From contig CAKSEL010000002.1 in NCBI GenBank assembly GCA_934446675.1, positions 62,001 to 126,000 of the forward strand: a DNA stretch of 64,000 nt, read 5' to 3'. The notes under the pieces were generated by a model. The model had not been told where the DNA came from. It was given only the letters and a program-made list of their open reading frames with translations, and searched no databases. How positions within the stretch are numbered: the first letter of the stretch is position 1; the number at the start of each line of letters is the position of its first letter. Positions 1 through 7,897 of the stretch are shown piece after piece. Both the position numbers and the translations under genes were made by a program. The DNA comes from an uncultured Eubacteriales bacterium. Its GTDB lineage: Bacteria; Bacillota; Clostridia; Oscillospirales; CAG-382.

Positions 1-3000
1 GGTTCCGACGAGTATATCGCCTTCTGCTTGAACTTCGCAGTTGGCGTTTTCCCAGAGAGCCTGACCGTTAGAGGCGAACTTTTCTTCAAACACTACCTTG
101 GTAAGTTCGGGAGATTCGTAATAGCCTTCGGGTCTGATAAGCTCGCGGTTAAGAGGATAGAGATGCTCAAGTCTTGCCTGCTGGAGGTTATCGGGACGCT
201 CATCTGTATGTGCGGTGCCCTTTGTGAATACCTTTCTTACGGTATCTAGATATCCGAATCCGTTAAGTCCTGCGGGCATCATGTACGTGCCTTCGCCGTA
301 TTCGTTCCAGGTCGAGAGCATTACAAGCTTCTGCTTCCATGCGTCGTCCTTGCCTGTTACTTCAAACTTTCCGAGAGCCTTGTCACGTATCCATGTGAGA
401 ACCTGCTCCATATTATCTGTTGTAAGCTGACGGTGTCTTGTATATGCCCATGCGATATTATTAAAGCCTGTCGAAACGGTAGGCACATTATGAATGATAC
501 CGATACCGTTCTTCTGCTGATCGGAAATATTCTGCTGATTTATTTCTGCGGAATATCCGTTTGTACCCCAGTTATATGCGTGAACTGCGTCTATACCCAT
601 ATTATGGAGTCTTGTAAGAGTGCCGGGATTGGAGGAACCTTCGCAAGCCATGATGATTATATCGTCATAGCCCATTTCCTTTACTCTGGTTCTGAGGTAA
701 TCGAACGCTTCCTTTACCTTATCGTCGCCGCCCATGTAGGTCGCAAGGTCTCCGGAGCCGAATATACTCATTATGAGCTTATTATCGACTACCATGTATC
801 TCGGATCCGAGAAGAAGTATTCAACCCAGAAATCAACAAAGCACGTCTTAAATTCTTCGAGGTTTCTCGGTTTCCGACCGTTTGCAGCCTCCCAGAGAAG
901 TGCGAACTTGCCGTACTTATCGCTGTACTTCGCGTTCATGAAACCTTTGAAAAGCGCGTCAGGGGTCGAGCCGTAAAAGGTCTTCATCGGCGACTCTGAG
1001 GAGTGATACCAGCAGATAAGCTGGAAGTCGATTCCGTGCTCTGCCATGAACTTGATTTCCCAGTCGGCAACTTCCGGGAGTCCTTCGTCGTACCAGCCGA
1101 GAACGGGTTTGTTTTCATCATAGGGAGAGATGTTGTCCCAGCCCCAGTGATAACCGTTTCTCCAGAGGTTGCAGACATTCATACCTATATAGTAATCGTC
1201 TGCGCCTGCCGGAACTTTAGGTTCAGAGGGATAGTTTGTATATTCGGGGATCTTTTCTACTACTATATCGTCTATACGGAGTTTCTTTCCGCCGTTATCT
1301 TCGGAGGAAATATAAATTCCGTCGAGAGTATCTGCCTTGACTGCGAAAGGAATATCCTTTGCAACAGACTTTCCGCTTACCTTGATCTCTGCGGTCTGCT
1401 TATCGGTGTTTGCGTTTATGCGAACCATGTACCACATATATTCGCTGTATTCACGCAGCTCCTTGCCGTTTGCGTACATCTTGCCGTCCTTTGTCGTAAA
1501 GGAAACAACGGGAGTTCCGCCGCTTGTGAGTGCGATTGTTGCGCCGTCAGCCATTTCGGGATAGAGCATTATGAGCTGCGCTTCGATTTCGCCGCTTGAC
1601 GCCTTAAAGCTCTTTGTGAGAGAAGCCTTGCCGGTCTCGCCGCTGAATACGAATTCGCCGCCGGTTGCCTCAACCTTCATGCTTCCGCTATGCTCGTTCT
1701 TCCAGTCATAAGGAATTACGGAATCTACGATATACTCGTTCACAAGGTAGTTGCAGTACATCTTAAGAGTCGAGATGGAGGTATCCATTATCGCCTCGTC
1801 GGTAGTGCCTGTTTTGAACACTGCCATATCTTCCGCAGCACCCGACGCAAAGCCGTATGTACCCGCTGTCTGATTTGCAATTATTACCTGATTTGTCTTA
1901 GCGGCAATATCGGTAATGATTTTTATGTAGGACATCTTGCCGGAAACCGGCTTTATTCCGGTTGCCTTTTCGGTGCCTTTTTCAACAACGTAAAACTCGC
2001 CGTTCTTTGTGAATACCTTATAAACCTCTGCTCCGGTAGAGCCGAGAGTTTCCATATACCAGCCGTCAACACCGGAATTGAACTTAACTCCGAGAACCGT
2101 AGTTACAACGCCTGCGTCCTGAACGGTAAGGGTACGTGTAAGAGTTACGGGTTCCTTATCGCTCATGTCCGAAAGGTTATACGGAGGTTCGTCGGCAGAC
2201 TTAGGCATACCGCCGCGGATATCGTAATCCCAGCCGGACTGAATTGTTGTTTTAACGGTATTTCTCGCCGTTGAGCTGCCGTCGTCAACTATATAGTACG
2301 CGCTGTCGGGATTTACCTTTACGGCAAGATCCTTATCAAGTCTGCGTTCGGGATTTGCAATACGCTCGACGATCGCCGCAACCTCGCTGCGCGCGATATT
2401 GGAATCGGGATTGAAAGTTCCGTAGATGTCGTTACCCATGCAGATACCTGCGTTATAGAGCAGGAATACCGCCTTTGAATAGGACGCGCTGTCTGCAACG
2501 TCGGGAATATAGGTAACGTAGTTGATTGCCTCAAAGCACTCTTCGGGAAGAGCCGCAGCAAAGAGGCTTACCATCTCGCTTCTCTTTATGGGACGGTCGT
2601 AGCTGTCAAAGTCGCCGTCTTTAAGGAAGCCTTCCTTCTTTGCGTAATCAACGTAGTTTGAATACCACTTTGCACCGCTGCTCATGACTGCTATCTTTTC
2701 AGCTTCGCCGTCGCCTTTCTGCGTGCTGTGCATTCTTGCTGCAAGCGTAACAGCCTCCGCAACCGTCATTGTACCCTTGGGGTTATATGCAGTGTCGCTG
2801 CTGCCGTTTACGAGTGCGTACTCATATGCGTTTGAAACAGCGTCATAGAACCAGTCCTTTGAGGTTACGTCGGTAAAGCTGTCGCCGTACTTTCTGGTCT
2901 TTGCAAATTTGGATTCGACCGGCGTCTTGGTCGTTTCGGGAATATCCGTTATCTTTTCTTCGTCCGTAAGAACGATTCTCTTTACCGGTTCGCCCTTTAC

Positions 3001-3513
3001 AAAACGCATATTTCTGATAGAGGCGGTTCCCTTTACTCTTGTGAAAGAGTAAAACATTCCGGTTACGGTGCCCTCCCAATCGGGGTGAGAGCCCATATCG
3101 AAAGTATATTCGGTATATTTGTCATTCTTTTCCGCAAGAGCTGCGTTTACTTTTTTACCCTCTGAATAAGAAGGGTTCTTATCGGTCTTGAAATATATCG
3201 ACTGAGCCATTGCGACTCCTTCCTGACAATTTACAAGATCGTTCTTGATTTCGAGCTTAATGTATCTGTAATCTTCCGCATTGATTTTGAAATCTTTGAA
3301 GAACATTGCAGGAGATTCATTTTTGTCGTTCGGTCCTTTAATGTTTGTTAAATTGAGCGCACCGCCGGAAAATTCGGCGTCTATCTGTCTGTAACTTCCG
3401 ACAGCAGTGGCAAGATCAACTGCCAGTTCGTCGTCAGCCGCAAAACTTACAAGCTCGAAAACTCCGAAAATGCACGCAGCCGCCAAAATTACGGCCAAAA
3501 GCTTTTTTGTCAT
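1..3513 (-). CDS. SLH-domain secreted protein with GH99/WbsX-like C-terminal domain (partial at left edge)
   Basis: The first 1171 codons are visible; the reading frame runs off the left edge. Residues 1-25 form a signal peptide (MTKK, a hydrophobic stretch, then SFA before ADD). Three S-layer homology repeats lie at about 208-262, 274-318 and 322-388, each with aromatic/Asp-rich starts and ARSE/KRSE-type ends; such repeats bind secondary cell-wall polymers, so the protein is probably displayed on the cell surface. Residues about 400-760 look like beta-rich LamG-type modules. From about 770 the sequence (YYIGMNVCNLW, HGIDFQLICWYHSS, LSTWNEYGEG) resembles the GH99/WbsX-like TIM-barrel family acting on mannose-type glycans. 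The ATG at 3513 follows AGGAGAG. SLH and secretion are certain; the substrate is not known. Confidence 0.85.
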   Translation of the reverse strand, partial: MTKKLLAVILAAACIFGVFELVSFAADDELAVDLATAVGSYRQIDAEFSGGALNLTNIKGPNDKNESPAMFFKDFKINAEDYRYIKLEIKNDLVNCQEGVAMAQSIYFKTDKNPSYSEGKKVNAALAEKNDKYTEYTFDMGSHPDWEGTVTGMFYSFTRVKGTASIRNMRFVKGEPVKRIVLTDEEKITDIPETTKTPVESKFAKTRKYGDSFTDVTSKDWFYDAVSNAYEYALVNGSSDTAYNPKGTMTVAEAVTLAARMHSTQKGDGEAEKIAVMSSGAKWYSNYVDYAKKEGFLKDGDFDSYDRPIKRSEMVSLFAAALPEECFEAINYVTYIPDVADSASYSKAVFLLYNAGICMGNDIYGTFNPDSNIARSEVAAIVERIANPERRLDKDLAVKVNPDSAYYIVDDGSSTARNTVKTTIQSGWDYDIRGGMPKSADEPPYNLSDMSDKEPVTLTRTLTVQDAGVVTTVLGVKFNSGVDGWYMETLGSTGAEVYKVFTKNGEFYVVEKGTEKATGIKPVSGKMSYIKIITDIAAKTNQVIIANQTAGTYGFASGAAEDMAVFKTGTTDEAIMDTSISTLKMYCNYLVNEYIVDSVIPYDWKNEHSGSMKVEATGGEFVFSGETGKASLTKSFKASSGEIEAQLIMLYPEMADGATIALTSGGTPVVSFTTKDGKMYANGKELREYSEYMWYMVRINANTDKQTAEIKVSGKSVAKDIPFAVKADTLDGIYISSEDNGGKKLRIDDIVVEKIPEYTNYPSEPKVPAGADDYYIGMNVCNLWRNGYHWGWDNISPYDENKPVLGWYDEGLPEVADWEIKFMAEHGIDFQLICWYHSSESPMKTFYGSTPDALFKGFMNAKYSDKYGKFALLWEAANGRKPRNLEEFKTCFVDFWVEYFFSDPRYMVVDNKLIMSIFGSGDLATYMGGDDKVKEAFDYLRTRVKEMGYDDIIIMACEGSSNPGTLTRLHNMGIDAVHAYNWGTNGYSAEINQQNISDQQKNGIGIIHNVPTVSTGFNNIAWAYTRHRQLTTDNMEQVLTWIRDKALGKFEVTGKDDAWKQKLVMLSTWNEYGEGTYMMPAGLNGFGYLDTVRKVFTKGTAHTDERPDNLQQARLEHLYPLNRELIRPEGYYESPELTKVVFEEKFASNGQALWENANCEVQAEGDILVGT

Positions 3514-3643
3514 CTGGATTTTTCTCTCCTTTTTGATTTTTCCCCGCAAACGGCAAAAAATTAAACCGCGCTTTGTTTTCCGCCTTGTGACGCCGTGCGA
3601 AAGCAACAAAACAACAGTGTCTTTCCGTCCTTTGGTATATACA

Positions 3644-3672
3644 ATTATATCAAAAAAGCGCTGCCGTGTAAA
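3644..3672 (-). promoter_or_regulatory. Sigma-A promoter of the SLH glycosidase gene
   Basis: Read on the minus strand, TTTACA (3667-3672) and TATAAT (3644-3649) are separated by 17 bp. The predicted start lies near 3637, giving a leader of about 120 nt to the ATG at 3513. Confidence 0.65.
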
Positions 3673-3881
3673 GACATTTTGCAAACTCCGGAAAAATTAG
3701 TCGTTTTGAATAATTTAAGGTTTTTTTGTTGTTTAGTTTAGACAAAGAACCGTTTTTGCAGTCCGCAATTCTGTTATAGTGACAGCAAAATAGTACAAGT
3801 CGGCGATTAATTTGCCAACATATCCAAAAAATTCACAAATACATTCCGCTTTTTATTTTTTACAAAAATTGTATCAAATTA
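3673..3881. other. Intergenic spacer between divergent genes
   Basis: Part of a 508-base non-coding stretch (3514-4021) between the SLH gene and the lipoprotein gene. Apart from the two divergent promoters and the lipoprotein leader I see only AT-rich sequence here, with no ORF, RNA fold or repeat that I can support. Confidence 0.5.
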
Positions 3882-3910
3882 TTGACATTTTTTTAATACA
3901 GTGATAAAAT
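3882..3910 (+). promoter_or_regulatory. Sigma-A promoter of the lipoprotein gene
   Basis: TTGACA (3882-3887), 17-bp spacer, TAAAAT (3905-3910). Transcription should begin near 3917, about 105 nt before the chosen TTG start. Confidence 0.75.
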
Positions 3911-4021
3911 ATTCTCACGGAACATACGGCAAATAACAACGGAAGGAGATGTCCGCACTTGAAGAATATGCCATATGCCCCGATAATACAACATAATGAA
4001 GAAAACCCGGAGGTAACAAAC

Positions 4022-4945
4022 TTGTTTAAGATACTCAAAAGAGCCTCGGCTCTCACAATCGCACTCGCAGCAGCCATTGCGCTCACATCATGCGGTACAG
4101 ATACCGAAACAGGAAAGAACGACGGCGAGATAACCCCGAACAACGCCGAGCTTTCGGTAAGCGAAATATTTGAAAAGGCTATGGAAAATACCGCGTCCAT
4201 AAAGAGCGCGTCCTACTCGATAGGAATGGACATGGAAATGTCCAGCGAAGGAACCGATTTCAGCATAGCTACAACAGGAAATATCAAAATGACAGCCGAT
4301 CCGATGGAATACGAGATGACGCTTGATATGGACATGGGCGAAGAAATAGGCTCCATGACGACCACCTCGTACCTTGTAAACGAGGACGGCAAGCAGGTTC
4401 TTTACAGCGGCGTTGTTTATGGCGGAGAGACCTTCTGGAGCAAGCAGTATGACGCAACCCTCGATTCTTTTGAGCAGTACAACGCAATGGAAAACATTGA
4501 AATGTACCTTGAAAACGCCGAATCCTTCAAGGAAAACGGCACGGACGATATAAACGGAACCGAAGCCGTAAGATACGACGGTACCATAACAGGCGAAAGC
4601 CTTGAAAACGCAATAAACAGCACTCTCGGAGATCTCGGCACATCTATCGACGGCACAGATTTAAGCGCGTCGGAGATTTTCAACGGCATCGGAGATCTTA
4701 CACTCAGCGTATGGATCGACAAGGAAACGCTTACCGTAAGAAAGTACGAGATGGATATGTCGGAGATCATGTCAAAGCTGTTTGAGAATATGTCGGCAGA
4801 CGACGAATCGCTTGCAGGCATTGACGTGTCAAAGGTATTCTTATCAATGACCGTAAGCAGCTACAACGACATAGATTCCATCACCGTTCCCGACGACGTA
4901 AAATCGGCGGCAGAACAAACAGATCTCTACGGCGACGTAGGCTGA
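4022..4945 (+). CDS. Putative lipoprotein, LprG/LolA-like or DUF6612-like
   Basis: A 307-residue secreted lipoprotein. I chose the TTG at 4022 because GGAGG sits 8 bases upstream and because it puts a clean lipoprotein signal at the N-terminus: MFKILKR, a hydrophobic core, then lipobox LTSC with Cys24 as the lipidated residue. An in-frame TTG at 3959 with its own GGAAGGAG would add 21 residues ahead of the signal and is less likely. The mature part starts with an acidic linker, then EIFEKAMENTASIKSASYS and alternating strands ending near VSSYNDIDSITVPDD. This layout recalls Firmicute lipoproteins with a LolA/LprG-type beta cup that binds lipid-like ligands. No function is shown by the context; the gene has its own promoter and terminator. 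Confidence 0.75.
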   Translation: MFKILKRASALTIALAAAIALTSCGTDTETGKNDGEITPNNAELSVSEIFEKAMENTASIKSASYSIGMDMEMSSEGTDFSIATTGNIKMTADPMEYEMTLDMDMGEEIGSMTTTSYLVNEDGKQVLYSGVVYGGETFWSKQYDATLDSFEQYNAMENIEMYLENAESFKENGTDDINGTEAVRYDGTITGESLENAINSTLGDLGTSIDGTDLSASEIFNGIGDLTLSVWIDKETLTVRKYEMDMSEIMSKLFENMSADDESLAGIDVSKVFLSMTVSSYNDIDSITVPDDVKSAAEQTDLYGDVG

Positions 4946-4969
4946 TTGTAAATATAAAAAATATTTTTT

Positions 4970-4999
4970 CACGGTCGTACAATGCGGCCGTGTTTTTTT
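4970..4999 (+). terminator. Intrinsic terminator after the lipoprotein gene
   Basis: CACGGTCG (4970-4977) pairs with CGGCCGTG (4985-4992) through one G-U pair, followed by seven T. Confidence 0.85.
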
Positions 5000-5024
5000 A
5001 TTTCAAAATGCAAAACAAAATACA

Positions 5025-5053
5025 TTGATTTTGGCGCGCCGGCATGGTATACT
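5025..5053 (+). promoter_or_regulatory. Sigma-A promoter of the DUF4317 gene
   Basis: TTGATT (5025-5030), 17-bp spacer, TATACT (5048-5053). Confidence 0.65.
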
Positions 5054-5098
5054 TTTAGACGCACGGTATCAAACCGCTGCAAGGAGGAACATTATATA

Positions 5099-6226
5099 AT
5101 GAATGAAAAAGAACTGCGCGAGATAAAAAGGCGCTTTAATCCGGATAAATCAAACATTTCGGCAATAAAAGGCTGTCTTGTAAACGAGAAACGCGAGATA
5201 GTCACAAAATTCTCCCAATCCGTCGCGCTTTCGGGTGCGGAAGAAACGGAGGAGCTTCTGGCGCTTATGAAAAAGGTGCTTACGGGCAGCCTCGGAGCAA
5301 ACCTTATAGACATTGCCTTTGACACGGACGACACCGTAAACGGCGACGAACACGGGCTGCTCACCGCGCTAAAAACATCGGGACTCTGCGACGAAAACGC
5401 ACTTGACGAATTCTATCACAGAGCCGCGGAGGTCGTACACATCGACGGCAACTTCGTAATACTGCTTGCAAACGACAAGTACGACGTATTCAATTATTCC
5501 GGCGACGGTCAGCGCGAGGAGGAATCCTCAAGCACATACAACTACATAGTCTGCGCAATATGTCCGATAAAACTCACAAAGCCTGCGCTTTCGTTTCAGT
5601 CTTACGACAACGCCTTTCACACCCTTGCGGCAAACTCCGTCGTATCGCGTCCCGAAAACGGCTTTCTCTTCCCTGCCTTTGACGACAGGCGCGAAAACAT
5701 CTACAACGCGCTCTACTACACGCGCGACATCACTGCCGACAACACCGAGTTCGTAAGCAGAATTTTCAAGTCAAAGCCGCCCATGCCTGCCGCAGCGCAA
5801 AAGCAGACCTTCGGCACCTGCCTTGCCGAAACCGTTGCCGAAGAATGTGACTTTGAGGTTCTCAAATCCGTACACTCCCAGATAAACGAGATGATAGAGG
5901 AACATAAGAACACAAAGGACACAGAACCTCTTGTAATGACAAAGGAGACCCTGAAGGACGTACTGCTTTCGGGCGGCGTATCCGAAGAAAAGGTTGAAAA
6001 GTTCGGCGCAAAATTTGAAAAAGAGTTCGGCGCAAACACGCCTCTGCCGCCGAAAAATCTCATAAACACCAAAAAATTCGAGCTTACCTTGCCCGACGTC
6101 ACCATTAACGTAAATCCCGAACGCAGCGACCTTATAACAACTCAGGTTATAAACGGCGTAGAGTACATACTTATCCGCGCACAGGAAGGCGTGGAGGTAA
6201 ACGGCGTAAATATAAGCATAAAGTAA
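5099..6226 (+). CDS. DUF4317 family protein
   Basis: A 375-residue cytoplasmic protein. The N-terminus (MNEKELREIKRRFNPDKSN, followed by a CLVN motif) matches the conserved opening of the DUF4317 family, which is common in Clostridia and has no established function. The C-terminal third (about 295-375) holds a short helical segment and then a small beta domain (VTINVNPERSDLITTQ, VNGVNISIK). The ATG at 5099 follows AAGGAGG with an 11-base gap; an upstream in-frame start at 4982 lies inside the preceding terminator and was rejected. The gene stands alone between its own promoter and the next gene. Confidence 0.85.
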   Translation: MNEKELREIKRRFNPDKSNISAIKGCLVNEKREIVTKFSQSVALSGAEETEELLALMKKVLTGSLGANLIDIAFDTDDTVNGDEHGLLTALKTSGLCDENALDEFYHRAAEVVHIDGNFVILLANDKYDVFNYSGDGQREEESSSTYNYIVCAICPIKLTKPALSFQSYDNAFHTLAANSVVSRPENGFLFPAFDDRRENIYNALYYTRDITADNTEFVSRIFKSKPPMPAAAQKQTFGTCLAETVAEECDFEVLKSVHSQINEMIEEHKNTKDTEPLVMTKETLKDVLLSGGVSEEKVEKFGAKFEKEFGANTPLPPKNLINTKKFELTLPDVTINVNPERSDLITTQVINGVEYILIRAQEGVEVNGVNISIK

Positions 6227-6332
6227 AGCACGGTATATTTATACGATATTGATATTTTGCTATACGTTTTTTATGGATTTACCCGGAATTCTATGTTAAA
6301 ATAGAAAAAAAGCGCAAACGGGGTGACGCAGA

Positions 6333-7226
6333 ATGCTTGAAGAAAAGATCTATCACGATTTAAAGCAGGCTGATTGCAACTACTACGAAACAGACGCCGA
6401 AAAGAACGAGTATGCCAATCCGGTGTTTATGTCCTGTGCGATGCACACTCACAACTACAACGAACTGTGCATTGTGACGCAGGGAGATTCTAAGATAATT
6501 TCGCCGTCGAGCATATCTCATCTTGAAGGCTGCTTTCTCATCTTTTATCCGGCGTATCTTCCGCATATGCAGATAAACCGCCTTGAAAACGGTTACAAGC
6601 GTTATCTTATACGTTACGATTCAAACCTTGTAAATTCATCGTTTCTGACACCTGTCGCTTACAGTTTTGTCACGGGCGCCTCTGACGTAATAAGCCTTGC
6701 GCTTGACAAAAACGCATATGAAACGATACTTCCGGCAGTATCGCTGTTCAACCGGCTGTGCAAAGACAAACATTCGCAAAACAACACCCAGAACCGCGCT
6801 CTTATACTGTCGGTCATACTTAATTTTGTTTCGGACGCCATAAACGAATGCGGCGGGCTTGAGATAAAATCAAGCAGATACGCGTACATCGGAAAAGTTT
6901 TATCGCACATTTCGGAAAACTACGAGAAAAAGATGAGCGCGGCAATGCTTGCCGACAAATTTTATGTGAGCCGCGCAAAGCTTATGAACGATTTTCGCCG
7001 TATAACCGGAGAAACGCTTGCGGATTACATAACAAAGGTACGTCTTGAACACGCGGCAATACTGCTCTGCGGCAGCGAAAGCCTTTCGGAAATATCCGAA
7101 AAATGCGGCTTTTCGAGCGTGAGCTATTTTGTCAACCGTTTCGGCAGGGTTTACGGCACAACTCCGCTGAAATACCGCAAAGACAAGACGCTTTACAATT
7201 TTGACAAGTCCTTCGGCGGCGAATAA
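6333..7226 (+). CDS. AraC family transcriptional regulator
   Basis: A 297-residue regulator. Residues about 30-110 look like the cupin sensor fold of this family (HTHNYNELCIVTQGDSKI and LIFYPAYLPHMQI). The C-terminal 100 residues hold the two helix-turn-helix units: first around MLADKFYVSRAKLMNDFR, second around SEISEKCGFSSVSYFVNRF, ending in the family's GTTPLKYRK. Proteins of this type usually sense a small sugar-like ligand and activate nearby genes. No target operon is adjacent; the gene is convergent with the XRE gene across a shared terminator. The ATG at 6333 follows GGGGTGA. Confidence 0.9.
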   Translation: MLEEKIYHDLKQADCNYYETDAEKNEYANPVFMSCAMHTHNYNELCIVTQGDSKIISPSSISHLEGCFLIFYPAYLPHMQINRLENGYKRYLIRYDSNLVNSSFLTPVAYSFVTGASDVISLALDKNAYETILPAVSLFNRLCKDKHSQNNTQNRALILSVILNFVSDAINECGGLEIKSSRYAYIGKVLSHISENYEKKMSAAMLADKFYVSRAKLMNDFRRITGETLADYITKVRLEHAAILLCGSESLSEISEKCGFSSVSYFVNRFGRVYGTTPLKYRKDKTLYNFDKSFGGE

Positions 7227-7253
7227 CAAAACTCCCGTCAAACAAAATCTTAA

Positions 7254-7297
7254 AGAAAAAGCTAAGCACGCTCAGAAAACGTACTTAGCCTTATTTT
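7254..7297. terminator. Bidirectional terminator between the AraC and XRE genes
   Basis: GCTAAGCACG (7261-7270) pairs with CGTACTTAGC (7280-7289), with one imperfect position that is a G-U pair on the minus-strand transcript. T-runs flank it on both strands, so it can end both convergent transcripts. Confidence 0.8.
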
Positions 7298-7308
7298 TTG
7301 CGGGAATC

Positions 7309-7551
7309 TTACTTTATCTCCTGTTCTATATCCGAAAATGTTTCGCAGTTGAAAAAGTCGATTATGCTTATTTCAAGCCCGTCGCAAATCTTCTGCACCG
7401 TCGATACCGTGGTGCTGTTGTTTCTCCCCCCGACTATATTTCCGAGAGTTGACTGCGTTATTCCGCTCATTACTGCAAGCTTATTTACCGTTATCCCTCT
7501 TTGCCCGCACAATTCAAGAATACGCTTTGTTACAGCTTCTTTAATAGTCAT
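7309..7551 (-). CDS. Small XRE/Cro-CI family DNA-binding regulator
   Basis: An 80-residue protein that is essentially one helix-turn-helix domain (residues about 5-65): ILELCGQRGITVNKLAVMSG, then ITQSTLGNIVGGRNN as the recognition part, then VSTVQKICDGLEISIIDFF. There is no ligand-binding domain. Its -10 (TATTAT on the minus strand, 7583-7588) lies next to an 11-bp palindrome at 7599-7609, a likely autoregulatory operator. The gene is divergent from a strong promoter that drives a short structured transcript, so it may control that RNA. The ATG at 7551 follows AGAGGG. Confidence 0.9.
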   Translation of the reverse strand: MTIKEAVTKRILELCGQRGITVNKLAVMSGITQSTLGNIVGGRNNSTTVSTVQKICDGLEISIIDFFNCETFSDIEQEIK

Positions 7552-7582
7552 GTTCCCTCTCTTAAAATTTAGTTGTATAAAT

Positions 7583-7609
7583 ATAATACCCCCTTTTGAG
7601 TTTAAAACT
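7583..7609 (-). promoter_or_regulatory. XRE gene promoter with candidate operator palindrome
   Basis: Minus-strand -10 TATTAT at 7583-7588. The palindrome AGTTTAAAACT at 7599-7609 lies in the -20 to -30 zone of this promoter and 14 bp upstream of the -35 of the divergent RNA promoter, so a bound repressor could act on both. Confidence 0.5.
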
Positions 7610-7622
7610 TAACCCAAAAGAG

Positions 7623-7651
7623 TTGACAAGAGGGATAATTTATGTTATTAT
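7623..7651 (+). promoter_or_regulatory. Strong sigma-A promoter of the small RNA
   Basis: Consensus TTGACA (7623-7628), 17-bp spacer, TATTAT (7646-7651). A perfect TATAAT also overlaps at 7649-7654. The predicted start (about 7657) coincides with the first base of the RNA's 5' helix. Confidence 0.75.
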
Positions 7652-7656
7652 AATTA

Positions 7657-7770
7657 CGGCGGTGCTGTTAGATATCCATATTTTTTACTTCAGGTACTGA
7701 TTTTTCGCTGAAAGCGGCATCGTCTTTCCTATTAAGTGGGGGCTGTATTCGGGAAAATGCAGCCCTTTTT
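7657..7770 (+). ncRNA. Putative stand-alone small RNA (about 113 nt), family not recognised
   Basis: The stretch runs from a near-consensus promoter to an intrinsic terminator with no ORF that has a ribosome site. GGCGGTGC (7658-7665) can pair fully with GCATCGTC (7717-7724), using two G-U pairs, so the 5' end closes a domain. Inside are two small hairpins, TCAG-GTA-CTGA and CGCT-GAA-AGCG. The terminator is GGGCTGTATT (7740-7749) with AATGCAGCCC (7756-7765) and five T. No plus-strand gene follows (tsf is antisense), so it is not a leader. It lacks the GGAAGGAAGCAGC-type core of SRP RNA and is too short for typical 6S RNA. It is divergent from the XRE gene. Confidence 0.6.
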
Positions 7771-7786
7771 ATATTTTAAAGCAAAA

Positions 7787-7826
7787 AAACAAAGTCCGGC
7801 ATGAAATTTAAATTCACATCGGACTT
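7787..7826 (-). terminator. Terminator of the rpsB-tsf transcript
   Basis: Minus strand: AAGTCCG (7820-7826 on plus as CGGACTT) pairs with CGGACTT (7792-7798 on plus as AAGTCCG), followed by a TTTGTTTTTTT tail. It lies 72 bp beyond the tsf stop. Confidence 0.75.
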
Positions 7827-7897
7827 ATTATTTTCATGAAAAATTTACACTGTAAAAAGTGAAATTATCGGAAAATTATGCTCTTATCGGAAAACTA

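Noticed and set aside
433..1599. Long plus-strand ORFs (188 and 198 codons) inside the SLH gene
   Set aside because: They are antisense to a gene with clear signal peptide, SLH repeats and ribosome site; their products are Cys/Val-rich with no recognisable domain.
7657..7770. SRP (4.5S-like) RNA or 6S RNA as identity of the small RNA
   Set aside because: The SRP core GGAAGGAAGCAGC is absent and the fold is not one long hairpin; the transcript is too short for a usual 6S RNA. I left it unassigned.
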